From: Verrucomicrobiota bacterium
Lineage (GTDB): Bacteria; Verrucomicrobiota; Kiritimatiellia; RFP12; UBA1067
Length of the DNA: 64,000 bases
NCBI GenBank assembly: GCA_023269675.1
Contig: JAHFSX010000015.1
Location: 1-64,000 of the forward strand
Reading direction: 5' to 3'
Notes under the pieces: model-generated
What the model was told of the DNA's origin: nothing
The model's database searches: none
The model's input: the letters and a program-made list of their open reading frames with translations, nothing else
Part shown: positions 45,678-55,077 of the stretch, one piece after another
How positions within the stretch are numbered: position 1 is the stretch's first letter
How the letters are laid out: every line of letters begins with the position of its first letter
Program-made: the position numbers and the translations under genes

Positions 45678-47585
45678 ATGCGAACATCCATTCCCATTAC
45701 GCGCGTCCACACGCTGGTGGTCGGCTCCGGCGCGGCAGGCCTCAACGCGGCCGTGCAGTTGCGCCGGCGTGGCATCGATGTGCTGATCGTCACCGAGGGG
45801 CTCGACAAAGGCACGTCGATCAATACCGGCAGCGACAAGCAGACCTACTATAAGCTCGGGCTCTGCGGCGCGACGCCGGACTCGGTGGCGGACATGGCCG
45901 CCGCGCTGTTCGCGGCGGGCGGCATGCATGGCGATCTCGCTTTGGCCGAGGCGGCCGGGTCCGCGCGCTCCTTCTGCAATCTGGTCAATCTGGGCGTGCC
46001 GTTTCCGCAGGATGCCTACGGCCAGTTTCCGGGCTACAAGACCGATCACGACCCCGCGCGGCGGGCGACGTCGACCGGCCCCTACACCTCGCGCGACATG
46101 TGTCTGGCTCTCATCCGCGAGGTCCGCCGGTTGGGCGTGCCGGTGCGTGAGCGGCTCTCCGTGACCGACCTGCTGGTCTGCGGCAGGGGCGCGGCGCGGC
46201 GCGTGTGCGGGGCCGTGGCGCTGGACGCCGCTGGCGCGTGGCGGGCGTTCCGCGCCGAGAACGTGGTGTTCGCGCCCGGCGGCTTCGGAGGTCTTTACGC
46301 CGCCAGCGTCTACCCGGCGGTCCACGCCGGCGCGATCGGGGTGGCCCTGCGGGCCGGCGCCTGCGCGCAGAGCCTCCCCGAGTCGCAGTTCGGGCTGGAC
46401 TCGCTCTGGCACCGCTGGAACGTCTCGGGCTCCTATATGCAGGTCGTGCCGCGCGTCATTTCCACGGCGGCCGACGGCGTCTCGGACGTGCGCGAGTTTC
46501 TGCTGGACGCTTTCGGCGCACCTGCCGAAGCGCACAGTACGCTTTTTCTCAAGGGCTACCAGTGGCCGTTCGATGCGCGCAAGGCCGAGTCCGGCTCGTC
46601 GCGCATCGACCTGCTGGTGCATGAGGAGTGCGTCGCCAAGGGACGCCGCGTGTTCCTCGATTATCGGCGGAACGGCAGGGGTTTCGAAGTCGGGGCCTTG
46701 TCGGAAGAGGCGCGCGGCTATCTGGAGCAGTCCGGCGCGACGCAGCACACGCCGCTCGCGCGGCTCAAGCGCATGAACCCCGGCGCGGTCTCGCTGTATC
46801 GCGACCACGGCATCGAGCTCGCGAAGGAACCTCTTGAGATCGCCGTGTGCGCGCAGCACAACAACGGCGGCCTCGCGGCGAACCGCTGGTGGGAGTCGGT
46901 CAACATCAAGCACCTTTTCCCGGTGGGCGAGGTCAACGGCTCGCACGGCGTCGGGCGGCCCGGCGGCGCGGCGCTCAACGCCGGACAGGTCGGCGGCGTG
47001 CGGGCGGCGGAGTACATCGCCGCGGCGTATCGGGGCGAGGGCGTGCGCGACGCGGAGTTCGAGGCCGCCCTGACGGGCGTGCTGAACCTGAACCTCGCAT
47101 TTGCCGCGGCGTGCGCGCGCGCGCCGCTGACGTGGCGCGCGTGCCGCTCCGAATTCCAAAGGCGAATGAGCCAGGCGGGCGCGTTTCTGCGTTCGGAGGC
47201 GGCGCTGACGCGGGCTTTGGCGGAAGCGCGTGCGCAGGGCGCGCGACTGGCGGCGGAGGGCTGCCGCGCGCGGCGCGCTTCGGAATTGATCCGGGCCTTT
47301 GAGAACCGGCATCTCGGTTTCGCCCACGAGGTGTATCTCGCGGCCCAGGCGTTCGCGGTGCGCTCGGGCGTGGGCAGCCGCGGCTCGGCGCGGGTGATTG
47401 ACGGGGAGGGCCAGCCGCTTCCTGAGAACCCGGCGTTCCGTGAACAGGTGCAGGAGACACGGGTGGGCGCGGACGGCCGCATCCGTCATGGCTGGGTGGC
47501 GCGGCGGCCGCTGCCCGAGGCCGACCTCTGGTTCGAGACCGCGTGGGCCGACTTCACGAGCGGCGCGATCTACAAACGCCCTTGA
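45678..47585 (+). CDS. FAD-dependent oxidoreductase, fumarate reductase/succinate dehydrogenase flavoprotein-like
   Basis: 635 aa. FAD-binding Rossmann motif HTLVVGSGAAGLNAAVQLRR, followed by a flavin-contact region (GLDKGTSINTGSDKQTYYKL), FAPGGFGGLYAASVYPAVHAG and a C-terminal FAD loop with GEVNGSHGVGRPGGAALNAG. This is the fumarate reductase/aspartate oxidase flavoprotein fold. No Fe-S or membrane-anchor subunit gene is adjacent, so it is probably a soluble enzyme; the substrate is unknown. TTGGAG is 8 nt before the ATG. Confidence 0.8.
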   Translation: MRTSIPITRVHTLVVGSGAAGLNAAVQLRRRGIDVLIVTEGLDKGTSINTGSDKQTYYKLGLCGATPDSVADMAAALFAAGGMHGDLALAEAAGSARSFCNLVNLGVPFPQDAYGQFPGYKTDHDPARRATSTGPYTSRDMCLALIREVRRLGVPVRERLSVTDLLVCGRGAARRVCGAVALDAAGAWRAFRAENVVFAPGGFGGLYAASVYPAVHAGAIGVALRAGACAQSLPESQFGLDSLWHRWNVSGSYMQVVPRVISTAADGVSDVREFLLDAFGAPAEAHSTLFLKGYQWPFDARKAESGSSRIDLLVHEECVAKGRRVFLDYRRNGRGFEVGALSEEARGYLEQSGATQHTPLARLKRMNPGAVSLYRDHGIELAKEPLEIAVCAQHNNGGLAANRWWESVNIKHLFPVGEVNGSHGVGRPGGAALNAGQVGGVRAAEYIAAAYRGEGVRDAEFEAALTGVLNLNLAFAAACARAPLTWRACRSEFQRRMSQAGAFLRSEAALTRALAEARAQGARLAAEGCRARRASELIRAFENRHLGFAHEVYLAAQAFAVRSGVGSRGSARVIDGEGQPLPENPAFREQVQETRVGADGRIRHGWVARRPLPEADLWFETAWADFTSGAIYKRP

Positions 47586-47620
47586 TGCGGGCAGCGTGCC
47601 CTGTTGCATGAATCGATTTG

Positions 47621-47707
47621 AAAGGGTAGGGCGAGCACTTCGTGCCGCCGTCCACCCATGTGGGTATGCGCGGTTCGCGGCGGCGCAGGAGCGCTCGCCC
47701 TACCTTT
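47621..47707. repeat. 87-bp palindromic element (family E)
   Basis: Outer arms AAAGGGTAGGGCGAGC and GCTCGCCCTACCTTT pair with one bulge; an inner pair GTGCCGCCG / CGGCGGCGC lies within. It occupies the gap between two convergent genes, 4 bp from the heparinase-like stop. Partial relatives are seen near 13688 and 50547. Confidence 0.7.
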
Positions 47708-47710
47708 GGC

Positions 47711-50473
47711 CTAATTGTCTATCGTCGCCGGTGCGATCCGGTAGCGTCCCCCTTGGGCCACGAAGAAAAGCGTATTCTTCCCCTCCGCCGCCGCGGCGGT
47801 CAAGACCGGTTCGCCGTCCGCGCGCGTCACGCGCCACGCGCCTGCCCGCAGGCCTGCCAGCAGCACCTGATACGTAGTCCCGTCACCCGGAACAGTCAGC
47901 TCGAAAGGCGTGCCGATCAGCTCCGTGCCGGCTGCCAGGCTGACGATCCTGTCGGCGATCTGCAGGACCACTCCCACGTCAGTCTCGGACGTTTTGACAG
48001 GCAGTGGCGGGGTCGCGGCATCGCAGGCTTGCAGGAGGATCAGGAAGCGGTCCCGTTGTCGCGCCTGCTTGGGGGAGAACAGCACGCGGTGGCCGCGGGC
48101 TTCGGGGGCTGCCGGCACGGGCGGGGTGAAGGCCTGGCCGAAGACGTTGTGCGTCTCGTCGCCGCTCTCGATCTCCACGGTCCGCTCGCCGGCCTTGGGC
48201 CACAGCATGCAGACGTCGAGCCGCCCAGTGACGCCAAAGGCGGCGTTGTGCAGCAGCGCGCCGTCCGGCGTGAGCTGGGGCGCGTTGAGGGTGTTGATCT
48301 GCCAGTATTTTTTGAAAGCGGGGTCGGCGGTGCGGATGTCATCGAGCAGGATGATCGCGGCCGGGTTGGTCGGGTTGTCGAGATTGAGGAAGCAGAAACT
48401 GCGCACGAACGCGGTGACCTTCGCCGAGTAGGCCTGCCGCAGGTCGGCCGAAAAGTAGCTGAAGGCGGGATGTGCGGCCGAAGGGCCGAAGCTGCATGAG
48501 ACCGGCCGGCCGTAGTTGAAGAGCGGGTCGGCCTGCGCCTGCTCCGGCGTGGTCGGGTTGGATTGGAGAAAGCGCGAGCCGCCGTCGTTCGCGGGCGTGG
48601 CGAGAAACTTCTCCTGCGGGTCCAGCACCAGCAGCATGCTGTGGGCGACGGAGCGTTTGCAGAAGTTCATGTCGTAGGGCGTGCCGTAGAACTTGTACTG
48701 GCCGAGATCGGCGGCCTGCAGCCCGCGGTAGTAGATCTGGAACGCGCCGGCGTCGGCGTGCTGGTGGTTGCCGAAGTGATAGCCGCCTCCCTTGATTTCG
48801 GCCACCACGTCGTTCGCGTTGCTGCCGATGTTCCAGCCGGTGCGGGCGATCATGCCGCCGAGCACCGGCCCGAAGTTGATCGTGAGCGGCAGGCTGTCGA
48901 GGCGGGGCTCGGCCTTGAGGTCAGGGTCGTTAAGCAGCAGATAGAGCAGGGAGTCGGAGGAGGGGCCGCCCTGGCGCAGGAACTCGCCCTTGAGGATGGG
49001 GTCGCCGCTGTAGGCGTAGCAGAGCAGGGCGGTCTGGGAGTAGCCCCAGTATTTGCCGGAGGAGACGCCGTCGCCGTCGCGCAGCAGCTCCCCGTTCGGC
49101 AGGCGCATGTAGAGCCAGTAGGCGGGGACGGTTTTGATGTTCGGATCGAAGACCTCTTGTCCGGTCATGCGGCGGAAGAGCCAGGCCGCGTGCATCTCCC
49201 AGCCGAAGCGGTAGGCCGCATAGCTGACGCCCTGGTTGTGGCGCGGCGACTGGTATTCGAAGCGTCGCATCGGCACAAGGCATTCGAGCACCTGATAGGC
49301 GCAGTACCGATACGGCAGGGGGTCCTCGTTGTAGAGGGCGATGGCCATCGAGAGCAGGTCGCGGTTGGTCTGCGCCTCGTTGCCGTGGCCGTTGACGACG
49401 CTCTGCTTAAAAGGCGGCCACCCGCACTCCATCGCGTCCGCGAGGCGCAGCATGTGGAGGCGGAGCGTCTCCCGCTCGGCCGGGGTGCAGAGCGCGTAAC
49501 ACCAGTCGTAGACGCAGGCGGCGGCATAGATCGCAGCGCCGACCTCGCGGGTGATGTCCAGCAGGTTGCCGAACTCCACGCGGGGCAGATAGTCCAGCAT
49601 GAGCTGCACGGCCTCGCGTCCGGGTTTGGCGTCGCCCCGCATCAGGTAGACGAACGCCTTGGCCGCGGCCGCGTGCTCAAGGGGCGTGTTGTAGGCGACC
49701 TCGCGGTCAGGATCGAACGTGAACGCAAAGGGCCGCGCGGCCTGTTGCTGGACGCGCTGCCACTGCGGCAGGTTCTCGGGTTTGGTCAGGTTGGCGCGGA
49801 CTTGCGCCAGCGAGTTGCTGTTGACCCACAGGCGCGGGTGGCCGGGCGGCGGGAGCACGGGCGGACGGTAGGCGACGGCCGCCTTGGGGACCGCCGGAGG
49901 CCGGTAGGCCTGGATTTCCAGCCGGTCAAGCTGCACCCCGGCGGGCAGCCAGAACCGGATCTCCTGCGCCGTGTTGGTCAGGGTGAAAATGCCGGCTGTC
50001 TGGTAACAGGATTCGGGTTTGGCCCAGGGCACGAAGAGCACCCGGCGGGTCGGCCGCTGGTCGCCGAGCTGTATCCGGGCGTAGAGTGAGTCGAATTTGC
50101 TGGAGGCCTTGCGCATCAGCGCTACGCCGCCTTCATCGGCCGCGGCGTGGGTGACGAGCGCATAACGCCCGGCAAGAGGCACGCGGACGCGGAAGACGAG
50201 GTCGGGTTCGGCGCTGCCGGTTTCGGCCAGGCTCTTCTGTCCGGCTTTGAGCGCGACGCCCTGTTTCCCCAGAAACGACGCCTGCGCGACGATTTCGGCG
50301 CGAGCGGGGTTAAGCCTGGCCTCCTCCGCCTGAAGCACGATCTTCGGATCGGCGGCAAACGCGATGCGGGACAGAGCGAGGGCGAGGCAGAGGACTGTGG
50401 CGTGTGTCAGAATAGTCACCGCGTGATATGAACAAAAACACGCAGGGAAGTCAATAGCACAAGGCGTTTTCAC
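47711..50473 (-). CDS. Secreted heparinase II/III family protein
   Basis: 920 aa as read from GTG 50473; a second GTG at 50419 would start a tidier signal peptide (VTILTHATVLCLALALSRIAFA), so the first 18 residues are uncertain. Residues about 45-190 form a beta-rich module similar to carbohydrate-binding jelly rolls. The alpha/alpha-toroid follows (CVYDWCYALCTPAERETLRL, VVNGHGNEAQTNRDL, QSPRHNQGVSYAAYRFGWEM), then the anti-parallel sheet domain with HFGNHQHADAGAFQIYYRG, the His/Tyr-rich motif of heparinase II/III-type lyases. It probably cleaves an acidic polysaccharide by beta-elimination. No sulfatase is adjacent. Confidence 0.82.
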   Translation of the reverse strand: MKTPCAIDFPACFCSYHAVTILTHATVLCLALALSRIAFAADPKIVLQAEEARLNPARAEIVAQASFLGKQGVALKAGQKSLAETGSAEPDLVFRVRVPLAGRYALVTHAAADEGGVALMRKASSKFDSLYARIQLGDQRPTRRVLFVPWAKPESCYQTAGIFTLTNTAQEIRFWLPAGVQLDRLEIQAYRPPAVPKAAVAYRPPVLPPPGHPRLWVNSNSLAQVRANLTKPENLPQWQRVQQQAARPFAFTFDPDREVAYNTPLEHAAAAKAFVYLMRGDAKPGREAVQLMLDYLPRVEFGNLLDITREVGAAIYAAACVYDWCYALCTPAERETLRLHMLRLADAMECGWPPFKQSVVNGHGNEAQTNRDLLSMAIALYNEDPLPYRYCAYQVLECLVPMRRFEYQSPRHNQGVSYAAYRFGWEMHAAWLFRRMTGQEVFDPNIKTVPAYWLYMRLPNGELLRDGDGVSSGKYWGYSQTALLCYAYSGDPILKGEFLRQGGPSSDSLLYLLLNDPDLKAEPRLDSLPLTINFGPVLGGMIARTGWNIGSNANDVVAEIKGGGYHFGNHQHADAGAFQIYYRGLQAADLGQYKFYGTPYDMNFCKRSVAHSMLLVLDPQEKFLATPANDGGSRFLQSNPTTPEQAQADPLFNYGRPVSCSFGPSAAHPAFSYFSADLRQAYSAKVTAFVRSFCFLNLDNPTNPAAIILLDDIRTADPAFKKYWQINTLNAPQLTPDGALLHNAAFGVTGRLDVCMLWPKAGERTVEIESGDETHNVFGQAFTPPVPAAPEARGHRVLFSPKQARQRDRFLILLQACDAATPPLPVKTSETDVGVVLQIADRIVSLAAGTELIGTPFELTVPGDGTTYQVLLAGLRAGAWRVTRADGEPVLTAAAAEGKNTLFFVAQGGRYRIAPATIDN

Positions 50474-50675
50474 GTGTTCCAGGCTGCGGCACGCCCGGCA
50501 GTCGAGCCCTGCCTAAAGGTGCCTAAACCGGTCACGTTATTCGTCTCAAAGGTAGGGGGGCGGACCGCTGGGCCGACCGTTTGTATGTGACGTGCGGCGC
50601 CGCTCCTTGCCTCGTCCAAAAGCAGCGGGGGCGGTCGGGCGCGCGCGGCGAAAACCGATCCCGCTGGAATAGCGG

Positions 50676-50705
50676 TTGACTATTTTCGTCACCCCTCCGC
50701 ATAAT
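50676..50705 (+). promoter_or_regulatory. Sigma-70 promoter for the GH172-like gene
   Basis: TTGACT (50676-50681), an 18-bp spacer and CATAAT (50700-50705), 102 bp before the ATG. One mismatch per box; a confident match. The leader of about 95 nt shows no known riboswitch. Confidence 0.65.
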
Positions 50706-50807
50706 ACCCACTCATTAACCATTGAGGATCGTTTAGCGGGGACGCCGATGGGGCGCGGGAGACCGCGGCATCGGGGCACACGGAATCACTGTACGAGGGG
50801 GACCGGA

Positions 50808-52841
50808 ATGAATAAGACCGCGCTCATCATCACTGCGGGGCTTGGCTTGGGTTTTGCGGCGCAGGCCACGCAGACGCTCACCTACGTCGATCTCGTCGGC
50901 CGACTGACCGATCTCGAGCATCTGGCCACGTTGCCGGAGCCGGGCGAGACGTGCGCGCTGTGGTCGAGTTACGACCGCGCCAGCACCTACGACGCGGCGT
51001 CCGGCAAGTACGTGAAGTGGGACGCCAACGGCGACGGCTCCGGGATCATACGCAAGGAGGGGGAGCAGTCGGTGATCGCCGAGATGGCCGGCCCGGGCTG
51101 CATCTGGCGCACCTGGTCCGCCACGGCGGGCAAGGGACACGTGAAGATCTTCCTCGATGGCGCGGCCGAGCCCGCGTTGGACCTGGCCTTCGACGACTAC
51201 TTCAGCCGCACGTCCGAGCCGTTCACGTTTCCGGCCCTCGTGTACAAGACCGCGGCGAACGGCTTCGACAACTATGTCCCCATCCCGTATCAGAAGTCGT
51301 GCAAGATCGTGGCCGAGAAGGCGTGGGGCAATTACTACCAGTTCACGTATTCCACCTTCCCTAAAGACACGGCGGTGCCCACGTTCACCCGCGCGCTGGC
51401 GCCCCAGGACGTGGCGGCGCTGCGGGCGGCCGACGCGAAGCTGAGCCAGGGGCTGGGCAGCGACCCGGCGGTGCCGCGCGCGGGGGCGGAAACGCTCCGC
51501 GTTCCCGTGACCTTGGCTGCCGGACAAACGGCGACGGTCGCTCAACTGACCGGCGGACGCGCCATCACCGCGTTGAGCGTGAAGCTGGACCCCGCCGGCA
51601 CGGCGGACCTGGAGACCGCGTTGCGCGCGACCACGCTGAGCATCCGCTGGGACGGCGAGGAGGCGCCGAGCGTGTGGACCCCGTTGGGCGATTTCTTCGG
51701 CACGGCTCCGGGCGTGAATCCCTACCGGTCGCTGCCGCTGGGCATGACAGAGAAGAGCTTCTATTCCTATTGGTACATGCCTTTCGCCACGGAAGCTCGG
51801 GTTGAGCTGAAGAACGACGGCACGGCCCCGCTGCGCCTGGAGCTGAGCATCACCCACGCGCCGCTGACGCGCCCGGTGGAGTCGCTGGGCCGCTTCCACG
51901 CCAAGTGGCACCGCGACGCGTTCCTTCCCGCTGAGCCCGAGCGGGCGATCGACTGGACCATGCTCAAGACCACGGGGCGCGGCCGCTTCTGCGGCGTGAT
52001 GCTGAACGTGTGGAACCCCTGCGGCGGCTGGTGGGGCGAGGGCGACGAGAAGTTCTTCGTGGACGGCGAGAAGTTCCCCTCGACCATCGGCACGGGTTCG
52101 GAAGATTATTTCGGGTACGCGTGGAGCAGCGGAAAGCTCTTTTTCCAGGCGCTGCACAATCAGCCCCGCAACAACGGGCACAACGTCGGCCACCTTTCGG
52201 TGAACCGCTGGCACATCGCGGACAGCGTGCCCTTCCAGGCCGGCTTCGAGGGGGCCATCGAAAAGTATTTTTCCAACAAGCGGCCGACCCAGTATGCGTG
52301 CGTCGTCTACTGGTATCAGGCGCCGGGCGGCAGGGATCCCTATCAGCCGCTGCCGGTCGCCGAGCGCGTCGGGTATGAGATCCAGCCGCACGTCATCGAA
52401 GGCGCGCTGGAGGCCGAGGCGCTGAAAGTGCTCCAGAAACCGGAAGGCAGCAGGGTCGGCATGCAGGACATGGGCGGGTTCAGCGGCCTGTGGGGAAGTG
52501 CCGGGCAGCTTTTCTGGCAGGGCGGAAAGGACGGGGAGCGGCTGGCTCTGGCCGTGCCCGTCAAGAGCGCGGGACGCTTCGACCTCATCGCCCAGTTCAC
52601 GAAGGCCCCGGATTACGCCACAGTCCAGGTGTACTGGGACGGGAAGAAGCTCGGGGCGGCGTTCGACGCCTACGATCCCGCCGTGAGCCTGTCCGGCGAG
52701 ATTAAGCTCGGCACGCTGGAGCTGCCCGCCGGCGAGAGCAAACTCGAAATCGAGATCACGGGGATCAACGCCAAATCCAGAGGCCGCTTTGTGGGACTCG
52801 ACTACATCCGTCTCGCGCCTGCGAGCGGCAGCGGCCGCTAG
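50808..52841 (+). CDS. Secreted DUF2961 protein, glycoside hydrolase family 172-like
   Basis: 677 aa. Start MNKTALIITAGLGLGFAAQA at 50808 (signal peptide; GAGGGG upstream); the frame is open further upstream but that region holds the promoter. The DUF2961 signature is clear: AEMAGPGCIWRTWSATAGKG, FGTAPGVNPYRSLPLGMTEK, FYSYWYMPFATEARVELKND, FFVDGEKFPSTIGTGSEDYF and RWHIADSVPFQAGFEGAIEK. Characterised GH172 enzymes act on D-arabinofuranosyl or fructofuranosyl linkages; the two acidic catalytic residues include the Glu of GTGSEDYFG. The C-terminal 150 residues form a galactose-binding-like domain. It opens a plus-strand series of three secreted glycosidases. Confidence 0.88.
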   Translation: MNKTALIITAGLGLGFAAQATQTLTYVDLVGRLTDLEHLATLPEPGETCALWSSYDRASTYDAASGKYVKWDANGDGSGIIRKEGEQSVIAEMAGPGCIWRTWSATAGKGHVKIFLDGAAEPALDLAFDDYFSRTSEPFTFPALVYKTAANGFDNYVPIPYQKSCKIVAEKAWGNYYQFTYSTFPKDTAVPTFTRALAPQDVAALRAADAKLSQGLGSDPAVPRAGAETLRVPVTLAAGQTATVAQLTGGRAITALSVKLDPAGTADLETALRATTLSIRWDGEEAPSVWTPLGDFFGTAPGVNPYRSLPLGMTEKSFYSYWYMPFATEARVELKNDGTAPLRLELSITHAPLTRPVESLGRFHAKWHRDAFLPAEPERAIDWTMLKTTGRGRFCGVMLNVWNPCGGWWGEGDEKFFVDGEKFPSTIGTGSEDYFGYAWSSGKLFFQALHNQPRNNGHNVGHLSVNRWHIADSVPFQAGFEGAIEKYFSNKRPTQYACVVYWYQAPGGRDPYQPLPVAERVGYEIQPHVIEGALEAEALKVLQKPEGSRVGMQDMGGFSGLWGSAGQLFWQGGKDGERLALAVPVKSAGRFDLIAQFTKAPDYATVQVYWDGKKLGAAFDAYDPAVSLSGEIKLGTLELPAGESKLEIEITGINAKSRGRFVGLDYIRLAPASGSGR

Positions 52842-52977
52842 AGGGGAGAGGCCCTCTGACGCCCCCCGTCCTACAGGAAAGGACGCCTTCTCGACGCGGC
52901 CCTTCCTCAGATTAAATACACGCAACAGAGCGTCTGTCCCGTTGGCGGATGTTTGGAGCGCAGCGAGCTAAACTCTG

Positions 52978-55026
52978 ATGAACGCTATGGCTAAGTTGTC
53001 CGGTGGTATCTTCCGCGCCGTCTGCCTGCTGGCGACAGCGGGTGTCGCCGTGGCCGCCGGCGCCGCGGCTCCGCTCGCGAACGTCGTCTTCAGCGACGAC
53101 TTCGAGGCGGTCTCCAAGGCGATGCCGCCGCCAGGCTGGTCCATGTGGGGTGAGGAGCAGTACAAGACCTCCGCCAACTACACGCGCGACACGGCGAACC
53201 CGCACGGCGGCCAGGCCTGCTTCCGCATCCATCATCCGGGCCAGACCGGCGGCTACATCGTGTCGTCCCCCGCCAGGGCCATCCGTCCCAAGCAGGCGAT
53301 GACCTACACGGTGTCGTTCTGGGCGCGGGCGGAAAAGCGCGGCCCGTCGAAGTTTCTATGGACCGCGTACCGGAGCGTGGGTCCCTTTGTTGGGGCGCCC
53401 CCGCCGGGGTCGCTGACGTTCGATGCCGACGGCGAGTGGAGGGAGTTCTCGTTCACCGTGCGCGAGGGGCTCGACCTGTTTGCCGGCCAAAGCGGGTATT
53501 TGATGCTGACCTTCATGGCGTCCGCCGATCCGAAGGAGGAGCGGACGCTGTGGGTTGACGACGTGCGCGTCGTTGAGAGCCCCGATCCGGAGCCTGCGGG
53601 ATTGCTCAACGACGGGGTCATCCCGTACGACGCGCTTCAGCACCGGCTGCTGCCGGGTGACCGGCTCGAGTTTGCCGTGGACGCGACGAACCGGCTGCGC
53701 CGCGCGACGCGGGACGCCGGAGGCGTGTCGTTCCACCGCGTTTGCGGATGGACCGGACAACCTTACAATAAGCGCGGGGACTATACGCTCGCTCCGCAGC
53801 TGGAGGCGGCCATCCGCGACATGCGGCTGCCCATGACGCGCTTCTACGCCTTGGGCGACGAGCCGTTCGGCATCGAAGCGGCGATCGACAAAGCCGCCGA
53901 CGTGGTGCGGCGCGTGGGTGTGGCGGAGGGGTGCTGCGTGCTGGAATTCGAACGGCAGGGCGCGGAGACGATGCTGCCGCCGGAGACCTGGGCGCGCGGC
54001 GTCGCGCATTCGCTGCGGCAGGGCTATGCGTTTCATCGGTGGGAGATCGCCAATGAGCCTTACGCCTCCATGTGGGGCCACGGCCAGGCGTTTCCGACAG
54101 CGGAGGCGTTCGCCGGACATTTCAAGTCTGTCAGCCGCGCCATCCGCGCCGTGGACCCGCGCGCGCAACTGGGAGTGGATATCCACAGGGACGATGTCCG
54201 GTGGGGCAACTACCTGCTGAAGCGGCTCGCGGGCGACTACGATTTCGTGGCGCCTCACTATTATTGCGGCGCGGACGTGCGGAAGCTGCCGTTTGAAGAG
54301 ATCGCGCTCACGGAGAACTACCGGATGCTTGACCGGGCGCTGCGCACGCAGGCGCTGCTGCGCGCCTACAACCCCGGCCGCGACGTCTACCAGTATGACA
54401 CTGAATGGGGCATGATCTGCGAGGCTCCCGGCGGCAAGGACGCCGACTACGAGCGCCGCAACGCGAACATCATCGGCACGCTGCATCGCGCGGTGCGGCT
54501 CATTTACTACACCCGCGAGGACATTTTGCGCGGCGCCAGCGGCTGGCAGATGCTCAACCGGCTCGGCCAGCCCGGGTTCGGCATCCTCGCGCAGGAGGCG
54601 CCGGAGAAGCGGTTCATGCTCTACTGGCTCTACTATTATTTCAACCGCCACGTGGGCGAGTGGGCGCTGGCGATGGACGGTGTCGCGCCCTATCACGTGC
54701 CGGCGCGGGAGTCCGACCGCGTGCCGTTCAGCGGCCCGCTGACGCCGGTGCTCACGACGCTGAGCCGGGACGGACGCGAAATCCATCTGGTCATCGCCAA
54801 CGGCTCGTGGGCGGGCGCCGTTCCGTGCCGCGTGCACCTGAGGAATTTTGTGGCGGGTCGCGCGACGGGCGTCGTCTTGACAAATGACAATCTGGACGGC
54901 AGCCCGCTGCTTGACCGGAAAGAAGACGCCGTTAGGGACTTCCCCGTCACCTGCGACGGCAGCGGCATGACGTGCCTGCTTCCGCCCCACTCGGTGGTGT
55001 TCTTGACGATGGAGCGATGCCCGTAG
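52978..55026 (+). CDS. Secreted clan GH-A glycosidase, alpha-L-arabinofuranosidase-like (GH51/GH39 type)
   Basis: 682 aa; a second ATG at 52987 is equally plausible. Signal peptide to about residue 31, then an N-terminal CBM4/9-like jelly roll (FSDDFEAVSKAMPPPGWSMW ... TLWVDDVRVVE, about 35-205). The TIM barrel (about 245-570) has the acid/base Glu in HRWEIANEPYASMWG and the likely nucleophile Glu in DVYQYDTEWGMICE; VAPHYYCGADVRKLPFEE lies between. A C-terminal beta-sandwich closes the protein. The NEP motif and order are those of GH51/GH39-like arabinofuranosidases and xylosidases. The exact family needs a profile search. Confidence 0.78.
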   Translation: MNAMAKLSGGIFRAVCLLATAGVAVAAGAAAPLANVVFSDDFEAVSKAMPPPGWSMWGEEQYKTSANYTRDTANPHGGQACFRIHHPGQTGGYIVSSPARAIRPKQAMTYTVSFWARAEKRGPSKFLWTAYRSVGPFVGAPPPGSLTFDADGEWREFSFTVREGLDLFAGQSGYLMLTFMASADPKEERTLWVDDVRVVESPDPEPAGLLNDGVIPYDALQHRLLPGDRLEFAVDATNRLRRATRDAGGVSFHRVCGWTGQPYNKRGDYTLAPQLEAAIRDMRLPMTRFYALGDEPFGIEAAIDKAADVVRRVGVAEGCCVLEFERQGAETMLPPETWARGVAHSLRQGYAFHRWEIANEPYASMWGHGQAFPTAEAFAGHFKSVSRAIRAVDPRAQLGVDIHRDDVRWGNYLLKRLAGDYDFVAPHYYCGADVRKLPFEEIALTENYRMLDRALRTQALLRAYNPGRDVYQYDTEWGMICEAPGGKDADYERRNANIIGTLHRAVRLIYYTREDILRGASGWQMLNRLGQPGFGILAQEAPEKRFMLYWLYYYFNRHVGEWALAMDGVAPYHVPARESDRVPFSGPLTPVLTTLSRDGREIHLVIANGSWAGAVPCRVHLRNFVAGRATGVVLTNDNLDGSPLLDRKEDAVRDFPVTCDGSGMTCLLPPHSVVFLTMERCP

Positions 55027-55077
55027 CCGCGCCGCCGGTCATGGTCTCAGCGGCTGATCCTTTAATTCACCCCCCAA

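Noticed and set aside
50676..50807. Upstream extension of the GH172-like gene
   Set aside because: The extension contains a good sigma-70 promoter, and the signal peptide begins at 50808.
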